Positions 41,470 to 49,870 of a stretch of DNA of 64,000 nucleotides are shown here, in pieces. The notes under the pieces are model-generated. The model had not been told where the DNA came from. It did not search any database and worked only from the letters and a program-made list of their open reading frames with translations. The stretch spans positions 1 to 64,000 of the forward strand of contig NZ_JNWO01000020.1 of NCBI RefSeq assembly GCF_000716435.1, given 5' to 3'. Made by a program: the position numbers and the translations under genes. Within the stretch, counting starts at the first letter, position 1. Every line of letters starts with the position of its first letter. Source of the stretch: Streptomyces xylophagus. GTDB taxonomy: Bacteria; Actinomycetota; Actinomycetes; Streptomycetales; Streptomycetaceae.

Positions 41470-42254
41470 ACGAAGTAGGTCGGGTTCGGGATCTTGTACG
41501 TCTTGTCGGCGTAGCCCCCGTCGAGGTCCGAGTACTGGTCGCCGAAGTTGGCGATGATGTTGTACCCGAGGTCCTCGATGTGCTTCCTGGTGCCGGACTT
41601 GTACTGCACGGTGGTGCAGGTCCAGGCCGTCACGGTGGCGCAGTCGCTCAGGTACGCCGGCGGGTTGGCCGTGTCCTTGAGGAACATGTGGTCGGCGTCG
41701 AGGTTGACGTCGGCGCCGACCTTCTTCAGGTTGTCGACCGCGTAGGTGCGCTGCGACTCCTTCAGACCCGAGTTGTAGAAGACCGTGACGCCCTTGGACG
41801 CGGCGTACTTGACCAGCTCGGGGGTGCCGAAGACCTCCGGGCGGTTGGCCTGGGCCACGTAGGTGGCCCAAGTCGCCGAGCTGTAGCCGTAGTTGTTCTT
41901 CTTCTCGTAGTCCAGGCTGAGCAGCAGCGTGTCGTCGATGTCGAAGACGACCGCGGGCTTGGCGCCCTTGTGGTGCTTGCGCACTGCCTCGTCGATGTAC
42001 TTCTTGGCCGACGCGTCGATACGCGCCAGGTCCTTGGCGTACGGGCTGGTCGCCGAGGCCTGGTAGACGCCGTTGGCGTCGAGCGTGGTGCCGTAGTAGG
42101 TGTCGATGTCCTTCGTCAACAGGCCGATGTTGTACGGCTCGTGGGTCGAGTTGGCCGTCGACTGGCCGGCCGTGGCGACGCCCGTGCCGTAGAGGGCTGC
42201 ACCGGCGACGACACAGGCGGCGCCGAGGGCGGCCGCTCTAAGGGACTTCCGCAT
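41463..42254 (-). CDS. Secreted HAD-superfamily acid phosphatase (class B/IIIB-like)
   Basis: This exported protein of 263 residues has a signal peptide (AALGAACVVAGAALYGTGVATA). The HAD motif I is AVVFDIDDTLLL; motif II with its Ser/Thr is VFYNSGLKES; the terminal Asp-rich motif is FGDQYSDLDGG. It is a HAD subfamily IIIB acid phosphatase, probably releasing phosphate from organic esters outside the cell. It converges on the GH43 gene with a 9-base gap. Confidence 0.9.
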   Translation of the reverse strand: MRKSLRAAALGAACVVAGAALYGTGVATAGQSTANSTHEPYNIGLLTKDIDTYYGTTLDANGVYQASATSPYAKDLARIDASAKKYIDEAVRKHHKGAKPAVVFDIDDTLLLSLDYEKKNNYGYSSATWATYVAQANRPEVFGTPELVKYAASKGVTVFYNSGLKESQRTYAVDNLKKVGADVNLDADHMFLKDTANPPAYLSDCATVTAWTCTTVQYKSGTRKHIEDLGYNIIANFGDQYSDLDGGYADKTYKIPNPTYFVS

Positions 42255-42456
42255 GGAATCTCCGGATCTGGTTCCGATGGGTGATGCACCAGGTCAGGGA
42301 CTGTCTACGCGCATCACACCGTGGAGGCGAGAGCCTTTATCCGATCGATACACAACCCACAGGCCGGGGAATTACCCGCGCTTGGGTCCCACTTGACCTT
42401 CTCTTGATCGGCTTCCCCTACCGTCGTGCACGCGACTGCGAACGGGGGAACGCGCG

Positions 42457-42819
42457 ATGGGTGACGGCAAGGATCCGGCCAAGGTTCTCGACATCAAGAC
42501 CGCCGACATCAAGCGGGCGGCACCGGACTTCCAGACGGCGGCAGTTGACCTGGGCAAGGCGCTGACCGCGCTCGTGAAGTCCCTCGACGCTCTGGGCGAG
42601 CCCTGGGGAAACGACAAACAGGGCAAGGAGTTCGGCGACTCCTACAAGCCGCTGCAGAAGAAGATTGAGAGCGCGGCGGGCACGCTGGTGCTCGGACTGA
42701 CGAGCATTCACGAGGCGATGGCCGACATGGCGGACGGGCATGTCGACAACGACGAGTTGATCGCCGGGATGTTCACCGAAGTGAAGGTCACGAAGTCGGA
42801 CGGTGCCGGTGAGCGTTGA
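42457..42819 (+). CDS. WXG100-like small helical protein
   Basis: This 120-residue helical protein has the pattern ALGEPWGNDKQGKEFGDSYK, with the WG turn of ESX-type WXG100 proteins between two helices. ATG 42457 has GGGGGA 9 bases upstream. It overlaps the RHS gene by 17 bases and is probably an adaptor or chaperone for export of that large protein. Confidence 0.8.
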   Translation: MGDGKDPAKVLDIKTADIKRAAPDFQTAAVDLGKALTALVKSLDALGEPWGNDKQGKEFGDSYKPLQKKIESAAGTLVLGLTSIHEAMADMADGHVDNDELIAGMFTEVKVTKSDGAGER

Positions 42820-45800
42820 GGACGAGGCCCGGAAGATCCTGCTCGATCTGGGCATGTGGTGGCCGGAGGCGGATTCCGGGAAGCTGCGGTCGGCGGCGAC
42901 TGTCTGGCGTACGTTCGCGGGCGCCGTGGACGACGTGCGCGGCCCGGTCAACCAGAGCGCGTCGTCGATCATCCACAACAACACGGGTGAGTCGATCGAG
43001 GCGTTCGGGAAGTTCTGGGACCGGTACGCCAAGGACAAGGACAGCGGCTGGCTGAAGGACCTCGCCGACTCCGGGCGTGAAATGGCCACCGCGCTCGAGA
43101 AGTTCGCCGACGCGATCGACGACGCCATCAACAAGCTCTGGACGCAGATCGGCATCGACGCGGCCGTGATCGCCGGCGGGGTGGCGCTGGCGTTCTTCAC
43201 CGCGGGCCTGGCCTCCGGCGCGGCGGTCGCGGCGGCCGACCTGGTCATCGAGTTCGGTGCCGGGCTGGGTGTCGCGGTCTCCACGACGATCGCCGAGATC
43301 GCCGGCGGCACGCTGGTCGCCGCCGCATTCGGCGGTATCGAGTCGGTGACCGTCGACCTGGCCGTGGCCCAGCCGTTGAAGATGGCGACCGGTCTGCAGC
43401 AGGGCTTCAGCCTCGACGAGGTCAACCAGGCCGCCAAGGACGGCATGATCTTCGGCGGCGCGCTGGGCGCCGGCGGCGGGGTCGTCAAGGCGGGCATCGA
43501 GGGCGCGTTCAGCGACACGACACCGCTGCTGCTGCGCCCGCCCTCGCTCCGCCCCGACCTGGTCGAACTCGGCCCGGCCGCCCGCAACGCCGACCGCACC
43601 CCCTGCGTCGGCGAGCCGATCGACGTGGCGACCGGCGCGATGCTGATGACCGCGACGGACCTGACGCTGCCGGGGAGCCTGCCGCTGGACTTCACCCGCA
43701 CCCACCTCTCCTCCTACCGGGGTGGCGTCCGCTTCGGCCCGACCTGGATCTCCACCCTCGACGAATGCCTCCAAATCGACGGCGAGGGCGTGGTGTTCGC
43801 GGCGGCGGACGGCATGCGCCTCGTCTACCCGGTCCCGGAACCGGGCGTGCCGACCATGCCGGTGAAGGGCGTCCGCTGGCCCCTGGAATGGGACGGCAAG
43901 CCGGACAGCGCAATGACGGTCACCGACCCGGCGACAGGAGTCGTCCGCACCTTCGCCGCCCCCGTCCCCTCCCCCACCTTCGGCGTCTTCCACCTCGCGC
44001 TGGACTCCTGGAGCGACCGCAACGGCAACCGCATCGACGTCGAACGCGACGACGAGGGCGTGCCGTTCGGCATCCGCCACTCCGGCGGCTACTACGTCGC
44101 CGTCGACACGACCGGCCCCCGCATCACCGCGCTGCGCCTGCTCGACGAACCCCCGTCGCGCTACGGCCCCGACGGCCCGGTGGGCGAGGGCACGGTCGTC
44201 ATGCGCTACGGCTACGACGGCGCCGGCAACCTCACCGAGGTCGTCAACTCCAGTGGGGAACCACTGCGGTTCGCGTACGACGAGCAGGGCCGGGTCACCA
44301 AGTGGACGGACCGCAACGGCACTTGGTTCTCCTACGTCTACGACGAGCGCGGCCGGGTCGTGCGCACCGAGGGCGTCGACGGCATCCTCTCCGGCACGCT
44401 GACGTACGACGACACGACGCGCACGACGACCTACACCGACTCGCAGGGCCGCGTCTCCACGCACCGCCACAACGCGGAGGGCCTGGTCGAGGAGGAGACC
44501 GACCCGCTGGGCAACGTCACGCGCACACGGTGGGACGAGTACGGTGCGCGCCCCGTCTCGGTCACCGACCCGCTGGGCCACACGACCCGGTACGGCTACG
44601 ACGACGTCGGCAACCTCACCGAACTCACCTTGCCCGACGGGTCGTCGACGCGGGCCGCGTACGACGTCCTCGGGCTGCCGACGGAGGTCGTGGAGCCGGG
44701 CGGGGCGGTGTGGCGGCATACCTACGACGAGCGCGGCAACGCGCTGGCGACGGTCGATCCGACGGGCGCGGAGACCCGTTACGCGTACGACACGTCGAGC
44801 CGGCCGACCTCGGTCACGAACGCCTTGGGCCACACCCGGACGGTGGCGTACGACGGGGCCGGCCTGCCGGTGTCCCTGACCGACGAGTTGGGCCACACGA
44901 CGGCGATACGCCGGGACTCCTTCGGCCGGATCACCGCCGTGACCGATCCACTCGGGCACACCACCCGCATGGGCTGGACCCCGGAGGGCAAGCCGTCCTG
45001 GCGTGAACTGGCCGACGGAGCAAGGGAGTCGTGGGCGTGGGACGCGGAGGGCAACCTCCTCGGCCACACCGACGCCGCGGGCAACGTCACGCGACATTCC
45101 TCCACCCACTTCGACGTGCCCGCCTCGCGGACCGACCCGGACGGGGCGCGGTACGAGTTCACGTACGACACCGAGTTGCGGCTGACGGGAGTGACCAATC
45201 CGCAGGGGCGGACATGGTCGTACACGTACGACGAGGCCGGGCGACTGACCGCGGAGACGGACTTCAACGGGCGGACGTTGGCGTATGCGCATGACGCGAC
45301 CGGTCGGCTGAACTGCCGTACGAACGGGGCCGGTCAGTCGTTGCGCTTCACCCGCGGTCCCCTGGGCCGTGTGGTGGAGCAGCTCGACGAGGCTTCCGGC
45401 GACATCAGCACGTACGCATACGACACGGGCGGGAGGCTGAATCGGGCGCGCAACAGGGACGCCGAGGTGGTGGTACGCCGAGATCCACTCGGCCGGGTCG
45501 TCTCGGAGACCGTCAACGGCCGGACGACCACCTTCGAATACGACGCCCTCGGGCAGCGCACTCGACGCGTGACGCCGTCCGGGCTGGTGTCCGACTGGAC
45601 ATACGATCCGGCCGGGCGGGCAACCGGACTTCGCACCGCCGAAAGGGAGTTGACTCTCTCCTACGACGCGGCGGGCCGGGAGACCGAGCGGCGCGTAGGC
45701 GACGCCGTCTCGCTCACCCAGAGCTGGAGCGCGGCCGGTCGTCTGACCACACAGACGGTGGCAGCACCGTCCGCCACGGCCGAGGCTGACCGACTGCTTC

Positions 45801-47116
45801 AGCACCGCACCTATGCCTACCGGGCCGACGGCTACCTCACCGAGATCCGCGAACTGACCTCCGGCACCCGCCACTTCGTCCTGGACGGCATGGGCCGGGT
45901 CACCGGGGTGCACGCTCACGGCTGGACGGAGACCTACGCGTACGATCCCGCGGGGAACATCGTGTCGGCGCAGGCACCTGGGCACGGTTCCCCCGGCGAG
46001 CGCGAGTTCGACGGCACGCTCGTCCGCAGCGCGGGGCGCACCACTTACGAACACGACGCCCAGGGCCGCCTGGTGGGCAAGAGGCTCAAGCTCCTCGACG
46101 GCCGGACGCGCGCCTGGTCGTACGACTGGAACGCGGAGGACAGGCTCACCGAGGTGGTCACCCCGGAAGGGGATCGCTGGCGTTACGCCTACGACCCGTT
46201 CGGGCGCCGTATCTCCAAGCATCGGGTGAGGGACGACGGGACCGAGACCGACCGCGTCGACTTTTCCTGGGACGACTCCCGGATGGCCGAGCAGACCGGC
46301 CCGGACGGCAGGGCCATCACCTGGGACTACGCGCCGGACACCGACCGTCCTCTCACCCAGACGGATCACCTGCCGACGGCCGTCCGACCCGGGACTTCGT
46401 TCCTCGCCCGGCTGGCCGAGGAGACGACAGCCGGCGACGACACCCGTTTCCACGTGATCGTCACCGATCCGGTGGGCACGCCCGCCGAGTTGATCACTCC
46501 CGACGGCCGGGTCGCGTGGCAGCGGCGTACCTCTGTGTGGGGGACGGGGCTGCCGTCGGTGCCCGACGACGAGGTGCCGGTGGACTGCCCGTTGCGCTTC
46601 CCCGGCCAGTACGCGGATTCCGAGACCGGTCTGCATTACAACGTCTTCCGGTACTTCGATCCGGAGACGGGAGGATTCATCTCGGCCGATCCGCTCGGTC
46701 TCGATCCTCATCCCAACCACTACGCGTACGCGTCCAACCCCTTTGCCTGGCTCGACCCGTTGGGGCTCGCCTGCAAGAAGATCCCGACCGATGAACTGAA
46801 TTGGAACGCGCGCAGTCGACCGACCTTCGGGCACACCTTCAGCGAGCACGGAGCGGGCGCGAAGAACACGAAGAGCCTCACGGACCGCGCACGCACCACA
46901 GGGAATTCGCAAGGACAGTGGCTGGACAACGACAAAGCTCTGGATTTCCTCAAGGCGCAGCACGACCCCGAGGGCGGAGTGCGTGAGGTCGCGCTCCCGA
47001 AGGGAATGGGGCAGGTCATCATGCCCAACGGTGAGATAGTGGAGGCCAACTACGCGAGGTTGGTGCCCAAGCCGGACGGATCCTACAAAACAGCGTTTCC
47101 GATCGTGAAGAAGTGA
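42803..47116 (+). CDS. RHS-repeat polymorphic toxin
   Basis: This 1437-residue protein has an N-terminal WXG-like helical region (1-125), hydrophobic segments (about 125-205), a DUF6531-type domain (EPIDVATGAMLMTATDLTLP) and about 25 YD/RHS repeats such as YDERGRVVRTEGVDG. The RHS core end is RYFDPETGGFISADPLGLD, with the YAYASNPFAWLDPLGL boundary. The variable C-terminal toxin runs from about 1324 to 1437 and includes GHTFSEHGAGAKN, GQWLDNDKALDFL and YKTAFP. I cannot assign its family; an RNase fold is a guess. The start is GTG 42803 or 42809. The stop overlaps the immunity gene as GTGA. Confidence 0.92.
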   Translation: MPVSVEDEARKILLDLGMWWPEADSGKLRSAATVWRTFAGAVDDVRGPVNQSASSIIHNNTGESIEAFGKFWDRYAKDKDSGWLKDLADSGREMATALEKFADAIDDAINKLWTQIGIDAAVIAGGVALAFFTAGLASGAAVAAADLVIEFGAGLGVAVSTTIAEIAGGTLVAAAFGGIESVTVDLAVAQPLKMATGLQQGFSLDEVNQAAKDGMIFGGALGAGGGVVKAGIEGAFSDTTPLLLRPPSLRPDLVELGPAARNADRTPCVGEPIDVATGAMLMTATDLTLPGSLPLDFTRTHLSSYRGGVRFGPTWISTLDECLQIDGEGVVFAAADGMRLVYPVPEPGVPTMPVKGVRWPLEWDGKPDSAMTVTDPATGVVRTFAAPVPSPTFGVFHLALDSWSDRNGNRIDVERDDEGVPFGIRHSGGYYVAVDTTGPRITALRLLDEPPSRYGPDGPVGEGTVVMRYGYDGAGNLTEVVNSSGEPLRFAYDEQGRVTKWTDRNGTWFSYVYDERGRVVRTEGVDGILSGTLTYDDTTRTTTYTDSQGRVSTHRHNAEGLVEEETDPLGNVTRTRWDEYGARPVSVTDPLGHTTRYGYDDVGNLTELTLPDGSSTRAAYDVLGLPTEVVEPGGAVWRHTYDERGNALATVDPTGAETRYAYDTSSRPTSVTNALGHTRTVAYDGAGLPVSLTDELGHTTAIRRDSFGRITAVTDPLGHTTRMGWTPEGKPSWRELADGARESWAWDAEGNLLGHTDAAGNVTRHSSTHFDVPASRTDPDGARYEFTYDTELRLTGVTNPQGRTWSYTYDEAGRLTAETDFNGRTLAYAHDATGRLNCRTNGAGQSLRFTRGPLGRVVEQLDEASGDISTYAYDTGGRLNRARNRDAEVVVRRDPLGRVVSETVNGRTTTFEYDALGQRTRRVTPSGLVSDWTYDPAGRATGLRTAERELTLSYDAAGRETERRVGDAVSLTQSWSAAGRLTTQTVAAPSATAEADRLLQHRTYAYRADGYLTEIRELTSGTRHFVLDGMGRVTGVHAHGWTETYAYDPAGNIVSAQAPGHGSPGEREFDGTLVRSAGRTTYEHDAQGRLVGKRLKLLDGRTRAWSYDWNAEDRLTEVVTPEGDRWRYAYDPFGRRISKHRVRDDGTETDRVDFSWDDSRMAEQTGPDGRAITWDYAPDTDRPLTQTDHLPTAVRPGTSFLARLAEETTAGDDTRFHVIVTDPVGTPAELITPDGRVAWQRRTSVWGTGLPSVPDDEVPVDCPLRFPGQYADSETGLHYNVFRYFDPETGGFISADPLGLDPHPNHYAYASNPFAWLDPLGLACKKIPTDELNWNARSRPTFGHTFSEHGAGAKNTKSLTDRARTTGNSQGQWLDNDKALDFLKAQHDPEGGVREVALPKGMGQVIMPNGEIVEANYARLVPKPDGSYKTAFPIVKK

Positions 47117-47604
47117 GTACGCCCGTGGAATTCCGAATGAGTCTGATTCCGCCGTCCCGCGAAACCCCGTTGACGCCCGACTTCGAGCTCGACGAGGACT
47201 ACGAGTCCCTGGTCATGGACACATGTCAGCTGTTGGCGGAGACGGACTGTCGTTTTCACGTCGCGGGTTTCGGTCAGGATCCCTGGCCGGTCGACATCTC
47301 CTACGACCTCTCGTCGGTCATGGAGCAACTGCCTGAGGCCATCGCATCTTTGGGCGACGGGAAGCCCGCGCAGATCGACTTCTACGGCCAGGGAGTCGAA
47401 CGGCTCGTGACGTTCGCTCCGCACGACGGCCAGGTCGTCATCACCTGCACGACGGAGACCGACTGGACTCCCGATCCGGGCACGGAGACCGTCTCGTCAG
47501 AAGAGGCGAAGGCTGCGTTGGCCGCCCTGGCCCACGACTTCAGGCGAGCACTGGATCTGGTCTGCCCGGACATCTCCGCGGTGCAGCCGTTCACCCTCTG
47601 GTGA
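47113..47604 (+). CDS. Probable immunity protein of the RHS toxin
   Basis: This 163-residue acidic protein starts at GTG 47113, overlapping the RHS stop. It has no signal peptide or membrane segment. Distinct sequence includes IDFYGQGVERLVTF and TCTTETDWTPDPG. Position and coupling, not homology, indicate that it neutralises the toxin tip in the producing cell. I do not recognise its family. Confidence 0.75.
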   Translation: MSTPVEFRMSLIPPSRETPLTPDFELDEDYESLVMDTCQLLAETDCRFHVAGFGQDPWPVDISYDLSSVMEQLPEAIASLGDGKPAQIDFYGQGVERLVTFAPHDGQVVITCTTETDWTPDPGTETVSSEEAKAALAALAHDFRRALDLVCPDISAVQPFTLW

Positions 47605-47610
47605 CGGCTC

Positions 47611-47674
47611 GATGAACTGACGTGGGCCCGGTCCCGGTTTCCCGGACCGGGCCCACAGATCAGGTCAGTTCATC
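47611..47674. terminator. Two-tier bidirectional terminator
   Basis: Inner arms 47622-47634 and 47644-47656 form a perfect 13-bp stem. Outer arms 47611-47621 and 47664-47674 (GATGAACTGAC / GTCAGTTCATC) add a perfect 11-bp stem, with a 7-base bulge on one side. The right outer arm contains the last codons and stop of the pectate lyase. It separates the immunity gene from the convergent pectate lyase. Confidence 0.85.
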
Positions 47675-48786
47675 GTCGCCCCGATCGTCGTACTCCCCGT
47701 CGTCAGGAACGTCGTCGCAGGCAAAGTGCCGCTCGACGAACGCGCGTTGTACGTCGTCGACGCGTCCGTGGAGAGGAAGGACGGGGTGGAGATGCCGGAG
47801 TCCCAGTTGTTGCCGGCCGAGGTGACCGCGGAGCCCTTGCTGACCGAGCCGCTGCCGTTGCTCACCGCGAGGTTCTTGCCGAGTTTGGCGGAGCTGGTGG
47901 CGAAGTAGTAGCCCCAGCCGCTGTTGGCGTACGCGGTGGTGCGGTTGATGACGATGGCGCCGGTGTTGGAGTTCTCGGTGAAGCCGTTGCCGGCGTTGCC
48001 CCAGGCGGCGGAGTTGTTGACGACGTGGGCGACGGTGACGCCGTTGCCGCCCAGTTTGTAGCCGTTGCCGTTGCCTTCGAAGGCGGAGTCGCCCCAGCGG
48101 TTGACCCCGTTGCCGAAGGACCAGCTGTGCTCGATGGTGACCGGCGACGAGAAGGACCAGAGGTCGATGCCGTCGTCCGAGTTGTTGTACAGCCGGGCGC
48201 CGGTGACGAGGTTGCCGGTGCCGGAGCCGAACTTGATGGCGACCCCGTCCGCGTTCTGGCCGTGCGTCGCGGCGTCGTAATTGCCGTACGAGTCAAGGTT
48301 CTTGACCGTGTTGTTGACGGTGCCGTCGCCGGTGAGCGTGAAGCCGGAGTCGCCGCCGTTGATGGTCTTGACGTTGCTCCAGTTGGTGCCGGTGCAGGAC
48401 TGGCAGACGACCGCGCTGTCCGGGGAGTTCTGGAAGGTGAGGTTGGAGACGTTCCAGTAGTCGGCGGTCAGCTTGAAGATCCAGGACCCCGACGGCAGTG
48501 ACGAACCGTCGATCTTGACCGTCTCCGAGCCGTACGCGGTGAGCGTGACCGGCGAGGAGGACGTGCCGTTGGTCGTGGACTGGAGGGTGGCGGTCGGGTA
48601 GTACGTGCCGCCGCGGACCTGAATGACCGTGCCGGCGGTGGCACTTGAGATCGCGCTGGTCAGTTCGGCGGTCGTGTCGACGACGACCGTGGCGGCCTGG
48701 GCCTGGGTGGGGAGGACGGCCAGCCCGGCGCCGAGCGCGAGGGCCGTGCCGAGGGTGAGAGCGGTGTGACGAGACAGACGAGACAT
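47665..48786 (-). CDS. Secreted pectate lyase (PL9-like), paralogue of 37846-39000
   Basis: This exported parallel beta-helix protein of 373 residues has a signal peptide (LTLGTALALGAGLAVLPTQAQA). PL9-like sequence includes NADGVAIKFGSGTGNLVTGA, LYNNSDDGIDLWSFSSPVTI and HSWSFGNGVNRWGDSAFEGN. It differs from its paralogue mainly in an inserted Cys pair (VVCQSCTG) and lack of the long basic N-terminus. It should cleave de-esterified pectin outside the cell. It is the distal gene of the minus-strand pectinase series. Confidence 0.9.
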   Translation of the reverse strand: MSRLSRHTALTLGTALALGAGLAVLPTQAQAATVVVDTTAELTSAISSATAGTVIQVRGGTYYPTATLQSTTNGTSSSPVTLTAYGSETVKIDGSSLPSGSWIFKLTADYWNVSNLTFQNSPDSAVVCQSCTGTNWSNVKTINGGDSGFTLTGDGTVNNTVKNLDSYGNYDAATHGQNADGVAIKFGSGTGNLVTGARLYNNSDDGIDLWSFSSPVTIEHSWSFGNGVNRWGDSAFEGNGNGYKLGGNGVTVAHVVNNSAAWGNAGNGFTENSNTGAIVINRTTAYANSGWGYYFATSSAKLGKNLAVSNGSGSVSKGSAVTSAGNNWDSGISTPSFLSTDASTTYNARSSSGTLPATTFLTTGSTTIGATMN

Positions 48787-48840
48787 AGGAGTGCGGTCCT
48801 TTCCTCGTACGGTTGACGGGGACTGTTCGTTGCGCGGATT

Positions 48841-49869
48841 TCAGGGACGCCAGTCACCGAGGTAGGTCGCGGGGGTGTGCAACTTGGCTTCGGTGGCCGT
48901 GAGTTGGGGCCGGTTCTCCGGGACGGTGATCACGGAGCCCGGGCCCGTGTTGCGGTACTCGTGGAAGCGCATCGACTGCCAGGGGTAGGCGTCGCGCATG
49001 TTCGTGTAGGGCGCGACCGGGTCGATACCGGGCCCGATCCGGGTGTCCCGCACGACGAGGGACGGCCAGGCCGTCGTCTCGTACGACGGGACCCACGGCC
49101 GGGCCAGCTTGTACGCGGCGTCCTCGGCGCCGGAGGTGATCCGCGAGCGGACCGCGAGGATGCCGTGCGGGTTGGCGCGGGCGGTGGACGGGGCGAAGAC
49201 CATGCCCTTGGGCGTGAAGGCCACGTCGCGTTGGAGGGTGTGGAAGTGGCAGTCCTCGAAGACGGCGGTGGCCCGCCCGAAGACGAAGTCGACGTCCCCC
49301 TCGATGTAGCAGTGGGAGAAGTACTGCCGGTCGAACGCGTCCAGCGCCGACGTGTCCACGAACAGCGTGTCCTGGTGGGCCAGCAGCCGGACGCGCGAGA
49401 ACCGCGAACGGTCCCCCGTCACATACGCGGCCACCGCCTGCGTCCCCGTGATCTCCGGATGGTCCGCGCGCAGCCAGTCGTTGGCGAGCGTGAGATCGCG
49501 GACGGTCAGCCCCGGCGCCGCCGAGGTGAAGGTCGCGGAGCCCGCCGTACCGTACGTCCCCGAACCGTCCGGTTTCTGCGTCCCGTTGGCGTTGTCGTGG
49601 ACGATGACGGTGTCGCACGGGTCGCGGGTAGCACCGCGCACGGTCAACTCCCGCGCGTCCGCAGGCACGTTGACGACTTCGCGGTACGTCCCCGGGTGCA
49701 CGACGATCGTCCAGCCGCTGCCCTCCACCGCGTCCACGGCCGCCTGCACCGAGTCACCGGGCCGGACATGCAGGACACGACGACGGTCCAGGGCTACGGC
49801 GGGCCCGGCACCGGCGGCCACCAGACCACCGGCGATGCCCGCCAGGAATGTGCGTCTGCGCAGGGCCAT
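48841..49869 (-). CDS. Secreted pectin methylesterase (CE8)
   Basis: This 342-residue enzyme removes methyl esters from homogalacturonan, making it a substrate for the pectate lyases. A Tat-like signal (LRRRTFLAGIAGGLVAAGAG) is followed by a parallel beta-helix. CE8 catalytic regions are GTQAVAAYVTGDRS, LLAHQDTLF, YIEGDVDFVFGRA (Asp) and ARPWVPSYE (Arg). Start ATG 49869 lies one base from the stop of the next CE8 gene, so the two are co-transcribed and arose by duplication. Confidence 0.93.
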   Translation of the reverse strand: MALRRRTFLAGIAGGLVAAGAGPAVALDRRRVLHVRPGDSVQAAVDAVEGSGWTIVVHPGTYREVVNVPADARELTVRGATRDPCDTVIVHDNANGTQKPDGSGTYGTAGSATFTSAAPGLTVRDLTLANDWLRADHPEITGTQAVAAYVTGDRSRFSRVRLLAHQDTLFVDTSALDAFDRQYFSHCYIEGDVDFVFGRATAVFEDCHFHTLQRDVAFTPKGMVFAPSTARANPHGILAVRSRITSGAEDAAYKLARPWVPSYETTAWPSLVVRDTRIGPGIDPVAPYTNMRDAYPWQSMRFHEYRNTGPGSVITVPENRPQLTATEAKLHTPATYLGDWRP

Positions 49870-49870
49870 C

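Noticed and set aside
42788..46963. A 1391-codon open frame on the minus strand, opposite the RHS gene
   Set aside because: It is a GC-bias shadow: the plus strand has clear RHS repeats, a WXG100 partner and an overlapping immunity gene, whereas the antisense product is an Arg/Gly/Val-rich sequence with no domain.
46772..47113. Assigning the RHS tip to a named nuclease or deaminase family
   Set aside because: The motifs are suggestive of an RNase-type tip, but no diagnostic catalytic set is visible without profile or structure searches, so it is left unassigned.
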